DNA from: DATFVA01 sp963811905
GTDB taxonomy: Bacteria; Bacteroidota; Ignavibacteria; Ignavibacteriales; Ignavibacteriaceae
Assembly (NCBI GenBank): GCA_963811905.1
Contig: CAWETK010000019.1
Span: 1-64,000, forward strand
Direction of reading: 5' to 3'
Length of the DNA: 64,000 nucleotides
Under the pieces are notes generated by a model, which did no database searches, was not told the DNA's origin, and saw only the letters and a list, made by a program, of their open reading frames with translations. Position 1 is the stretch's first letter. The number at the start of each line of letters is the position of its first letter. The translations under genes were made by a program, and so were the position numbers. Shown piece after piece: positions 1-10,905 of the stretch.

Positions 1-105
1 ATTCTTGATAAATCCTATATATTTGGAAGGCTGTTTAAGAAATGGTTTTGCCATTAAAAAAGCAGCAGATTTGCTGAAAAATTTTGAAATGATTGTAAAA
101 GTCTC

Positions 106-136
106 TTGACATTCGATGTAAGAGGCAGTAAATTTG
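106..136 (+). promoter_or_regulatory. rRNA operon promoter candidate
   Basis: TTGACA at 106-111 is followed after 17 bp by TAAATT at 129-134, a good housekeeping -35/-10 pair. The second box continues as TAAATTTG (129-136), which is the TAnnTTTG -7 box of Bacteroidota. TTG at 106-108 lies 20 bp upstream of it, as expected for the -33 element. Transcription should start near 141. A small CCTTC/GAAGG hairpin (141-156) opens the leader. The boxes are seen; promoter activity is inferred. Confidence 0.6.
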
Positions 137-172
137 AAGCCCTTCTTTAATGAAGGTTTCATAAAAATTTTA

Positions 173-183
173 TTGTTCTTTGA
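173..183 (+). promoter_or_regulatory. boxA-like antitermination signal upstream of 16S
   Basis: TTGTTCTTTGA occurs here in the leader and again, identical, at 2153-2163 just before the 23S gene. Position and sequence resemble the Nus/boxA elements (core CTTT) that precede 16S and 23S genes in many bacteria. The duplication is seen directly; the antitermination role is inferred from known rRNA operons. Confidence 0.55.
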
Positions 184-184
184 T

Positions 185-194
185 AGAGTGAGTG
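185..194 (+). other. 5' strand of the 16S precursor processing stem
   Basis: AGAGTGAGTG here is the exact reverse complement of CACTCACTCT at 1850-1859, beyond the 16S 3' end. The two can form a 10-bp stem that loops out the whole 16S gene, the classic RNase III substrate of pre-rRNA. The pairing is seen; enzyme use is inferred. Confidence 0.6.
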
Positions 195-281
195 ACATTT
201 AACTCGTCAGTTAAATGGTTTCAACAAATAGCGTACTTAATAATTATATACGCCAGATTACAAGCCATTAATCAAACTTTA

Positions 282-1818
<1,537 letters not shown>

Positions 1819-1849
1819 GAGTAATCGGAACCGTTTACTACAGTTGAAA

Positions 1850-1859
1850 CACTCACTCT
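1850..1859 (+). other. 3' strand of the 16S processing stem
   Basis: CACTCACTCT pairs with 185-194 upstream of 16S to make a 10-bp precursor stem. It lies about 35 nt after the mature 16S 3' end and before tRNA-Ile, as expected for an RNase III site. Confidence 0.6.
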
Positions 1860-1937
1860 TTCTTTTTTTCTAACGAGTCTGACTATTAGAATCCGGCTCG
1901 GTTTATTAGTTCTTTTTTAATTTAATAAACTGGAACT

Positions 1938-2011
<74 letters not shown>

Positions 2012-2072
2012 CTAATCTTTTGGTGTGTATAACTTAATGTTAGCCGATACCCCATAAAACTAAAGAGTTTTT

Positions 2073-2145
2073 GGGGCTATAGCTCAATTGGGAGAGCGCC
2101 GCCCTTGCAAGGCGGAGGTTATCGGTTCGATCCCGATTAGCTCCA
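2073..2145 (+). tRNA. tRNA-Ala (TGC)
   Basis: A 73-nt cloverleaf lies 61 nt after tRNA-Ile. The acceptor GGGGCTA pairs with TAGCTCC (one G-U pair), and the discriminator is A. The anticodon loop CTTGCAA gives TGC (Ala). The T loop is TTCGATC. No CCA is encoded. It is the second spacer tRNA of the rRNA operon. Confidence 0.96.
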
Positions 2146-2152
2146 CAAAAAA

Positions 2153-2163
2153 TTGTTCTTTGA
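2153..2163 (+). promoter_or_regulatory. boxA-like antitermination signal upstream of 23S
   Basis: A second identical copy of TTGTTCTTTGA (first copy 173-183). It overlaps the start of the 23S outer processing stem (2162-2176). Placement of one copy before each large rRNA is the expected Nus/boxA pattern. Confidence 0.55.
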
Positions 2164-2176
2164 AAGATTGAAAGAG
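2162..2176 (+). other. 5' strand of the outer 23S processing stem
   Basis: GAAAGATTGAAAGAG pairs over 15 positions (one G-U) with CTCTTTCAGTCTTTC at 5335-5349, which lies between 23S and 5S. A second, inner stem pairs 2251-2274 with 5282-5306 and continues into the mature 23S terminal helix. The nested stems are seen directly; RNase III cleavage is inferred. Confidence 0.6.
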
Positions 2177-2267
2177 TAAAAATATTTTCTGATGAAAATC
2201 GGAAAAATTTTACTGAGCCATAAAAACAAACAGAAAGAGCACAGACTATCTGTGAATAAAAATTTTC

Positions 2268-5289
<3,022 letters not shown>

Positions 5290-5374
5290 TTAAATTTTTA
5301 TTCACATGATAGCTCTCTTTTTGTTTGGGCTTGGCTCTTTCAGTCTTTCTTTTGTTTTTTTGAAAAGTTTAAAT

Positions 5375-5490
<116 letters not shown>

Positions 5491-5501
5491 TTTTAATTTA
5501 T

Positions 5502-5536
5502 AAAACCCCGTTCTTTTGATCGGGGTTTTTTATTTT
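5502..5536 (+). terminator. intrinsic terminator of the rRNA operon
   Basis: AAAACCCCG at 5502-5510 pairs with CGGGGTTTT starting at 5521 across a 10-nt loop, and the stem runs into TTTTTTATTTTT. This is a classic rho-independent terminator 12 nt after 5S. Confidence 0.9.
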
Positions 5537-5704
5537 TAAATGAAATACATCTTCTAGGCAGGATAAAGGCCGGATACAGGCTGGAACAGTTTCAAATCTC
5601 ACAGATACTCCCCTTTATCGAAATAAAGTCTTGCTAAACACCCCAATCGTGTTTATATTGAATGACCAACGGTGACATTATAAAATATTATTACTAGTCT
5701 AAGC

Positions 5705-7609
5705 ATGTTAACGGATAACAGTCAGGAAAACTATGCAATAAGGGCGATTCTTGAAGGTACTTCCAGCCAGACTGGTTCTGATTTTTTCTTTGCTCTTGTT
5801 AAGAATCTGTGTGGTGTACTTGATACTTCCGGAGCCTGGGTTACAGAATACTTCGAAGATTTACGCCTGCTCCGGGCTCACGCCTTTAGCTACCGGAATC
5901 AGTGGATAAGGGATTTCGAATATAAGATCGATGGCACGCCATGCGAAAATGTTATCGATCGGAAAACGTTTGTTCATATAAAAGAAAATGTTTCCGGCTT
6001 ATTTCCCGATTCCCCTGATTTTGGTATTAAAGTAGTCAGTTATATGGGCGCCCCCCTGCTCGATGTGAACGGCGAAACACTGGGCTTACTTGCTGTAATT
6101 GATGATAAACCGATGCCAGCCAAACCAAGCAGTGAAGCTATATTTCATATATTTGCAGGACGTGCAGCAGCTGAACTCCAGCGTCTGAAAGCAGAAAAAG
6201 CAATTCAGGAGAAGGAAATTAAACTCCGTCGGCTTATAAATAGTGCAATGGATGGAATAATGGAAATAAACCAGGACCTCGAAATAACAATGATGAACCC
6301 TGCGGCAGTTAGATTGATCAATTGTCATCCTGAGGAAGTAATAGGACGGAATTTTCTTGAGTTGTTATCGGAAAAAGGACGGGATATATTTATGGGTTCG
6401 CTGAAGGAACTTGAGAACCTGGAAGAGGGGGAAAAATATATCTGGATAACCCGCAATTTGAATATCAACTGCAAAAATGGAATAACTTTTCCTGCAGAAG
6501 CTACTGTGTCACTTAATAAAAGCAGTAAGGAAATATTCTATACAGTAATTCTGCGTAACATAAATGATAAGATTGAAGCAGAAAAAAAGATATTTTCACT
6601 TAAAGCAGAAACCGAATATTTAAAGGAGGAACTGAAACTCCTTAATGATTTCGATGAGATAGTTGGTCAGAGCCGTCCCGTAATGGACCTGCTTAAGGAT
6701 ATAAGCCTCGTTGCAAAAACCGACAGCACGGTTCTTATTTCGGGTGAAACCGGTACAGGAAAAGAACTGGCAGCAAGAGCAATTCACCAGGCAGGAAGCA
6801 GGAGAAACAAACCGCTTATTAAAGTGAACTGCGCTGCAATCCCTTCCTCTCTGATTGAAAGCGAATTCTTCGGACACGTAAGCGGAGCTTTTACAGGTGC
6901 TACAAAAAGAAGGATCGGCAGATTTGAACTGGCCGACGGCGGTACTATTTTCCTTGATGAAATAGGAGATCTGCACCTCGATCTTCAGTCTAAATTGCTG
7001 CGTGTGCTGCAGGACGGAGAGTTTGAACCTGTGGGCAGTTCTGAAACAAAAAAAGTGAACATCAGGGTAATTGCCGCAAGTAACCGGAATTTAAGGGATG
7101 AAATTAAACAGGGTAAATTCCGTGAGGATTTATATTACAGACTGAATGTGTATCCTATTTACGTTCCTCCATTAAGAGAAAGAGGCAATGATATCATCAG
7201 ACTGGCAAATGAATTTATAACAAGGTTCTCGAGGAAATTAGGTGTTGATCCCCCCAAAATGTCTATGGAGGCAGGTGAGCGTTTACTCTCTTACCACTGG
7301 CCGGGAAATATCCGCGAACTCCAGAATATCATTGAAAGATCAGTTATTACCTCCAGAGATGGTACGTTAAACCTTGGCAGCCTTTTTCCCGAAGAATCCG
7401 GCAGAGGGATCCCGCCTATCGGGGAGGATGTAAAGTCCGATAAAATATTATCCCAGGAGGAATTACAAAATATTGAAAAGGAAAATATAATCCGCGCTCT
7501 GAAATCAACTAACTGGAAAATATCCGGCGGAGATGGCGCAGCGAGACTACTGGGAATTCCTCCGACTACCTTAAGTTCTAAAATCAAGGTTATGGGTTTG
7601 AAAAAATAA
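5705..7609 (+). CDS. sigma-54-dependent activator with GAF and PAS sensor domains
   Basis: A 634-residue enhancer-binding protein of the NtrC/FhlA type that would use ATP to open sigma-54 promoters. Order: a GAF domain (about 8-160), a PAS domain (about 170-290), an AAA+ domain with Walker A GETGTGKE (about 347), the sigma-54 contact loop GAFTGA (about 393) and Walker B FLDEIGD (about 415), then a Fis-like HTH in the last 45 residues. There is no receiver domain, so control is by ligand or redox rather than phosphorylation. It is followed by a 29-bp inverted repeat and a sigma-54 promoter in front of osmC (7716-7813), its probable target. The ATG at 5705 has only a weak ribosome site. The signal sensed is unknown. 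Confidence 0.9.
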   Translation: MLTDNSQENYAIRAILEGTSSQTGSDFFFALVKNLCGVLDTSGAWVTEYFEDLRLLRAHAFSYRNQWIRDFEYKIDGTPCENVIDRKTFVHIKENVSGLFPDSPDFGIKVVSYMGAPLLDVNGETLGLLAVIDDKPMPAKPSSEAIFHIFAGRAAAELQRLKAEKAIQEKEIKLRRLINSAMDGIMEINQDLEITMMNPAAVRLINCHPEEVIGRNFLELLSEKGRDIFMGSLKELENLEEGEKYIWITRNLNINCKNGITFPAEATVSLNKSSKEIFYTVILRNINDKIEAEKKIFSLKAETEYLKEELKLLNDFDEIVGQSRPVMDLLKDISLVAKTDSTVLISGETGTGKELAARAIHQAGSRRNKPLIKVNCAAIPSSLIESEFFGHVSGAFTGATKRRIGRFELADGGTIFLDEIGDLHLDLQSKLLRVLQDGEFEPVGSSETKKVNIRVIAASNRNLRDEIKQGKFREDLYYRLNVYPIYVPPLRERGNDIIRLANEFITRFSRKLGVDPPKMSMEAGERLLSYHWPGNIRELQNIIERSVITSRDGTLNLGSLFPEESGRGIPPIGEDVKSDKILSQEELQNIEKENIIRALKSTNWKISGGDGAARLLGIPPTTLSSKIKVMGLKK

Positions 7610-7715
7610 ATCTATCTCTAACCTCTTTCAAAAAATTATCATTATTTGATTTAATTCCCTTTTATTATTTATCCTCTTTTTTCTATTCTATCACCAAAAT
7701 ACATAAAACACTATT

Positions 7716-7744
7716 ACGAGAATTCGTAATGCACGAAATCTCGT
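7716..7744. promoter_or_regulatory. inverted-repeat enhancer site (candidate upstream activating sequence)
   Basis: ACGAGAATTCGT (7716-7727) and ACGAAATCTCGT (7733-7744) form an inverted repeat with 12-bp arms, one mismatch and a 5-nt spacer. It lies 107 bp after the sigma-54 activator gene. Its centre is about 70 bp upstream of the -24 box at 7799, the usual spacing for an enhancer bound by such an activator. The dyad is seen; binding by the upstream protein is inferred. Confidence 0.55.
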
Positions 7745-7798
7745 TTGAGAGCTTCTTGCTATACTTACTATAAAGAGGGTTTTGAGCATAAAAATCGA

Positions 7799-7814
7799 TG
7801 GCACCTTATATGCC
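7799..7814 (+). promoter_or_regulatory. sigma-54 (-24/-12) promoter candidate for osmC
   Basis: TGGCACCTTATATGCC has GG at 7800-7801 and GC at 7812-7813 with exactly 10 bases between. It matches TGGCAC of the consensus fully and the -12 box in TGC. Transcription would start near 7825, 25 nt before the ATG at 7850. It sits directly downstream of a sigma-54 activator gene and its putative enhancer. Confidence 0.6.
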
Positions 7815-7849
7815 TTCCTACATTTAATCCCAAAAAATGGAAATGCAAA

Positions 7850-8458
7850 ATGTCTGAGCAATTAAACGGAATAGACAATGTCCGCCTGTTTAAAATGATG
7901 GAAGCTATTAAGCAGAAGCCTTCACTGGCTGATTTTATCTTCCGGGTTAATACTACCTGGATGAATGGGGGCCACAGCCGATCTGTAATCAAAGGTTTTT
8001 ACGGAGCAGAGAAAGAAGATGACCTGCGCACTACTCCGTTCATTTTTGAAATTGATCAGCCGGCCGCTCTGCTAGGTGAAGATATTGGTCCAACGGCTGT
8101 AGAGTATCTGTTGAACGCACTTGCCGGATGTTTAACAAACTCAATCGTTTGCCTGGCTTCCGCCAGAGGCATCACCCTGACGGATATAGAATCGGAAATA
8201 GAAGGCAGATTCGATCTGAGGTACATGTTCGGATTGAGTTATGATAAAGGTAATACTATTGATGACATAAAAATCAAACTCCGGATAAAGGGTAAAGATC
8301 TTTCCAGCGAAGAAAAAAAATTTATTTGCGAACTCGGAAAGAAAACATCACTGGTATATAAGATTATTACTACACCCTTTCCGGTTGAAATTTTAGTTGA
8401 AGATGAGATATGCAGCGAAGAAAACAACACGAGGAATGATTATAGAAATCGTAAATAA
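7850..8458 (+). CDS. OsmC family protein
   Basis: A 202-residue OsmC-like protein. Members reduce organic or fatty-acid hydroperoxides using reactive thiols, or act in sulfur chemistry. The family signature EYLLNALAGC holds the conserved Cys, and the N-terminal block NGIDNVRLF...WMNGGHSRS is typical of a long OsmC subfamily. The frame is open from 7745, but that part would overlap the sigma-54 promoter and has no homology-like content, so the ATG at 7850 is chosen. It is first in a probable operon with the mddA-like gene and the DUF4242 gene. I do not see the second cysteine in its usual place, so peroxidase activity is uncertain. Confidence 0.85.
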   Translation: MSEQLNGIDNVRLFKMMEAIKQKPSLADFIFRVNTTWMNGGHSRSVIKGFYGAEKEDDLRTTPFIFEIDQPAALLGEDIGPTAVEYLLNALAGCLTNSIVCLASARGITLTDIESEIEGRFDLRYMFGLSYDKGNTIDDIKIKLRIKGKDLSSEEKKFICELGKKTSLVYKIITTPFPVEILVEDEICSEENNTRNDYRNRK

Positions 8459-8601
8459 GTCCGAACTAAAAGTTGTTGCAGGATAGCTGAAAATGCCTGC
8501 CGGAAAGAGGATTGAACAAATCGCTGCTAAGATGAAATATCTCTAATCAATATGTGAGAAAAAATGTCACAATTAATTAAAACATAAAACCGGAGGTAAG
8601 T

Positions 8602-9372
8602 ATGAAGCGAGCACTCTTTTTCCTTTATGGGATTATTTGTTATTCAATATTTTTTGTCACATTTCTTTATGCCATAGGGTTTGTGGGAAACCTGTTTGTT
8701 CCCAAAACTATCGACACCGGAATGCAGGGAGGTTCAGGAGCGGCATGGCTTGTGAACATCCTGCTTTTATCCTTATTTGCTGTGCAGCATAGCGTAATGG
8801 CAAGACAGGGATTTAAAAAATGGTGGACGAAGTTTGTTCCTAAACCCATAGAACGCAGTACTTATGTTTTGTTTTCAAGTGTTGTACTTATTCTGATTTT
8901 TGCCTACTGGCGGCCCATTACCACCGATATATGGAATATCCAGGGAGGCATTATAGGTTCATTCATTATGGCTCTGTTTTTTGCCGGCTGGTTTATTGTT
9001 CTGTTCGGAACATTCCTCATTAACCATTTTAACCTTTTCGGACTCCAGCAGGTTTATCTGAACCTGAAAAACCAGGATCAGCCGAAGCCTCATTTTACCA
9101 GGCCTTTATTTTACAAGGTGGTTAGACATCCGCTTATGCTTGGATTTATTATTGCTTTCTGGGCAACTCCTCATATGACAGTCGGACACCTGTTATTTGC
9201 ATTTGCTACGACCGGATATATTCTTGTTGCTATTCAGCTTGAAGAGCGTGATCTTGTAAGATTCCACGGTGATGAATACAGACGGTATCAGCAGGAAGTT
9301 TCACAAATTGTTCCTATGCCGCCGAGACGTGCAGCTGAAATGACTCCCGAACTGAAAAAATCTCTTGACTAA
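8602..9372 (+). CDS. mddA: methanethiol S-methyltransferase-like membrane protein (MddA/NnrU family)
   Basis: A 256-residue integral membrane methyltransferase with five or six hydrophobic segments. The N-terminal pattern FLYGI...FFVTFLYAIGFVGN, the block FAVQHSVMARQGFKKWW, and the SAM-binding end RHPLMLGF ... EERDLVRFHGDEYRRY match MddA, which makes dimethyl sulfide from methanethiol. The same fold is shared with isoprenylcysteine methyltransferases and NnrU, so substrate is inferred. A perfect GGAGG precedes the ATG. It lies 143 nt after osmC, with no second sigma-54 site visible, and is followed by a DUF4242 gene. Cotranscription would place methylation of toxic thiols next to OsmC thiol/peroxide chemistry. 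Confidence 0.75.
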   Translation: MKRALFFLYGIICYSIFFVTFLYAIGFVGNLFVPKTIDTGMQGGSGAAWLVNILLLSLFAVQHSVMARQGFKKWWTKFVPKPIERSTYVLFSSVVLILIFAYWRPITTDIWNIQGGIIGSFIMALFFAGWFIVLFGTFLINHFNLFGLQQVYLNLKNQDQPKPHFTRPLFYKVVRHPLMLGFIIAFWATPHMTVGHLLFAFATTGYILVAIQLEERDLVRFHGDEYRRYQQEVSQIVPMPPRRAAEMTPELKKSLD

Positions 9373-9420
9373 GGAATAAATAATTTATTCAAATTAAATA
9401 AATAATGAAGGAGGACTGTC

Positions 9421-9672
9421 ATGGCATTGTTCATGGATGTTCATAAAGGTGTTGATGGTTTAACTGCTGAAGCAGTTGCGGAAGCTCATAAAAAGGATCT
9501 CGAAAAGCAAGGGCAATATGGTGTGAAATACCTGAAGTACTGGTATAATGAAAAAGATGGCACAGTATTTTGCCTTTCGGAAGCTCCCGATAAAGAGGCT
9601 GCATTACGCGTTCACAAAGAAGCGCACGGCCTTATGCCAGATGATATAATCGAAGTTAAAGAAGGCAAATAA
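9421..9672 (+). CDS. DUF4242 small protein (SCO4226-like nickel-binding family)
   Basis: An 83-residue soluble protein with a ferredoxin-like DUF4242 pattern: MDVHKGVDGLTAEAVAEAH near the start and CLSEAPDKEAALRVHKEAHG in the middle. A Streptomyces member (SCO4226) binds nickel. The His, Cys and Glu residues here are consistent with metal binding, but that is inference. AAGGAGG lies just before the ATG. It is the last gene of the osmC-mddA run and is followed directly by a strong hairpin. Confidence 0.75.
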   Translation: MALFMDVHKGVDGLTAEAVAEAHKKDLEKQGQYGVKYLKYWYNEKDGTVFCLSEAPDKEAALRVHKEAHGLMPDDIIEVKEGK

Positions 9673-9687
9673 AATCATTTTCAGCTA

Positions 9688-9716
9688 ATCAGCACGGACT
9701 AACTATCCGTGCTGAT
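9688..9716 (+). terminator. hairpin closing the osmC-mddA-DUF4242 operon
   Basis: ATCAGCACGGA (9688-9698) and TCCGTGCTGAT (9706-9716) form an 11-bp perfect stem with a 7-nt loop. Only a poor T-run follows, so it may also serve the convergent gene that ends at 9749. Confidence 0.6.
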
Positions 9717-9748
9717 ATTAAATGTATTTATGGCGCGGGGGAAGAATT

Positions 9749-10066
9749 TTAATTGAGACAACCACCTTTCATTGTCCACCATGGATGGATCTCGTAAGAT
9801 AACCGGCCGGATTCTATTGCAGGATCATTTTTCAGAAGCTCTTTTACTTCTTCCTCCGAATCCACATCAAAAATAAAGATCCCTCTCCAGTTTCCGTCAT
9901 CACCAAACGGACCGGCAATACTGAGCTTGCCGGTTTCGGCCATCTTGCGGATATTTGCCATATGTCCTTCCTGGATCTTCTGCAAACTAAGAGAATCAAT
10001 TTCATCGCGATGAGGCCCCCCAGTAAGCATTACAAAAAAGTATTGTTTAAGTTTATAGCCATCCAT
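9749..10066 (-). CDS. YCII-related domain protein, signal peptide out of frame
   Basis: A 105-residue YciI-like protein of the Bacteroidota type, with the core block AGPFGDDGNWRGIFIF and the end YEIHPWW. Function is unknown; YciI folds resemble muconolactone isomerase. Relatives usually carry a signal peptide. Here the same frame continues upstream of the ATG as a hydrophobic run ending FSSFSQ but meets TGA with no good start. ATG-AAG at 10142 lies in another frame, one base out. Either a 1-nt error or indel destroyed the export signal, or translation starts at 10066 (GGAGCAGGAA upstream) and gives a cytoplasmic protein. Confidence 0.75.
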   Translation of the reverse strand: MDGYKLKQYFFVMLTGGPHRDEIDSLSLQKIQEGHMANIRKMAETGKLSIAGPFGDDGNWRGIFIFDVDSEEEVKELLKNDPAIESGRLSYEIHPWWTMKGGCLN

Positions 10067-10186
10067 TTCCTGCTCCCGCTGGGAAAAGGATGAAAAAGAA
10101 AAAATAAGCAGGAATAAAAACAGTAAGCCTGAGAATCTTCATAGCGCGGCAAGCCGGCAACTAAAAACAACCATATTCTTGATTTT

Positions 10187-10246
10187 CGGTGGCTTCGATA
10201 CGTCCCGCCTAAAAATTGAAGGCGAGGGCGGGCCACTCAGCCACCG
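10187..10246. repeat. REP-like palindromic element
   Basis: CGGTGGCT at 10187 pairs with AGCCACCG at 10239-10246. An inner CCCGCC/GGCGGG pair (10204-10209 with 10227-10232) makes a long GC-rich hairpin of 60 nt. The ends resemble the widespread GGTGGCTGAG/TCGAAGCCACC family of interspersed repeats found in many bacterial genomes. It lies in a 324-bp gene-free stretch (10067-10390). Apart from the broken signal peptide of the YCII gene, I see nothing else there. Confidence 0.6.
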
Positions 10247-10390
10247 CTATAGGTTACAAACTGCTCTAAGTCCAAATATCTTGACCAAAAAAACAAAAAT
10301 CTGACTGAGGATACTATACTGCACCTTAAAAGATGATTGATGTTTAATAATTGCCGGATATATTGAAAGATCCCAAAATAGGATTTTATT

Positions 10391-10885
10391 TTATAAAAAT
10401 GTGAAGTTCCTGACGAAATTATTCCTGGCAGGTTCAATGCTGCCGGATTTACTTTTCTTCTTTATGAAGCCAGGCAACACCATTCTTAAAGTACCGAACG
10501 ACACTTCAAAAGGGATTTTTTCTTTTATCGGGGTCAGTTTTGTATCCTCCCAGCTTTCAGCAAAGTATTTTGATATTTTTTTTACTTCATCAAGTGACAT
10601 AATTTCTTCGATGTCAATTAAAGAATGCCTTACAGCTTTTGCAAGATGTCCTTCAATTGTTCCGGCCGCAAGATTCCTGATTTGAGCAGTCAGAGGGATA
10701 CTTTTAGTTTTTCTGAACAAAGCGACAGACTCGGCGACAGTATTACCGGACTTACTGGTTTTTGAGTAGGTGCTTTTTATTTCTTTAGATTCAGACACGA
10801 AGGAATTTTTGTGCTTCAGATATTGATCGGGGTGGAAATCGCCTTTGCAAAATTCAATTTTGTATAAGATCTCCTCAATGATCTG
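10391..10885 (-). pseudogene. detached C-terminal HTH_40 domain of the neighbouring helicase
   Basis: The frame from about 10885 down to 10391 encodes a segment that normally ends PIF1-like helicases in Bacteroidota. A helical linker runs from QIIEEILYK and is followed by a helicase HTH domain with the TIEGHL motif and a closing FGTLRMVL. A gene caller would start it at GTG 10798 (135 residues). It is separated from the helicase by a TGA at 10906-10908, where relatives plausibly have Trp, and by a missing base near 10885. The two lesions suggest decay or sequence error; independent expression is unproven. Confidence 0.6.
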
Positions 10886-10905
10886 GCTATATGCTCAGCA
10901 GCCGG

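Noticed and set aside
5557..5570. GG-N10-GC spacing (GGCAGGATAAAGGC) upstream of the first sigma-54 activator
   Set aside because: Only the spacing matches; the TGGCAC and TTGCA boxes are poor, so it is not called a promoter.
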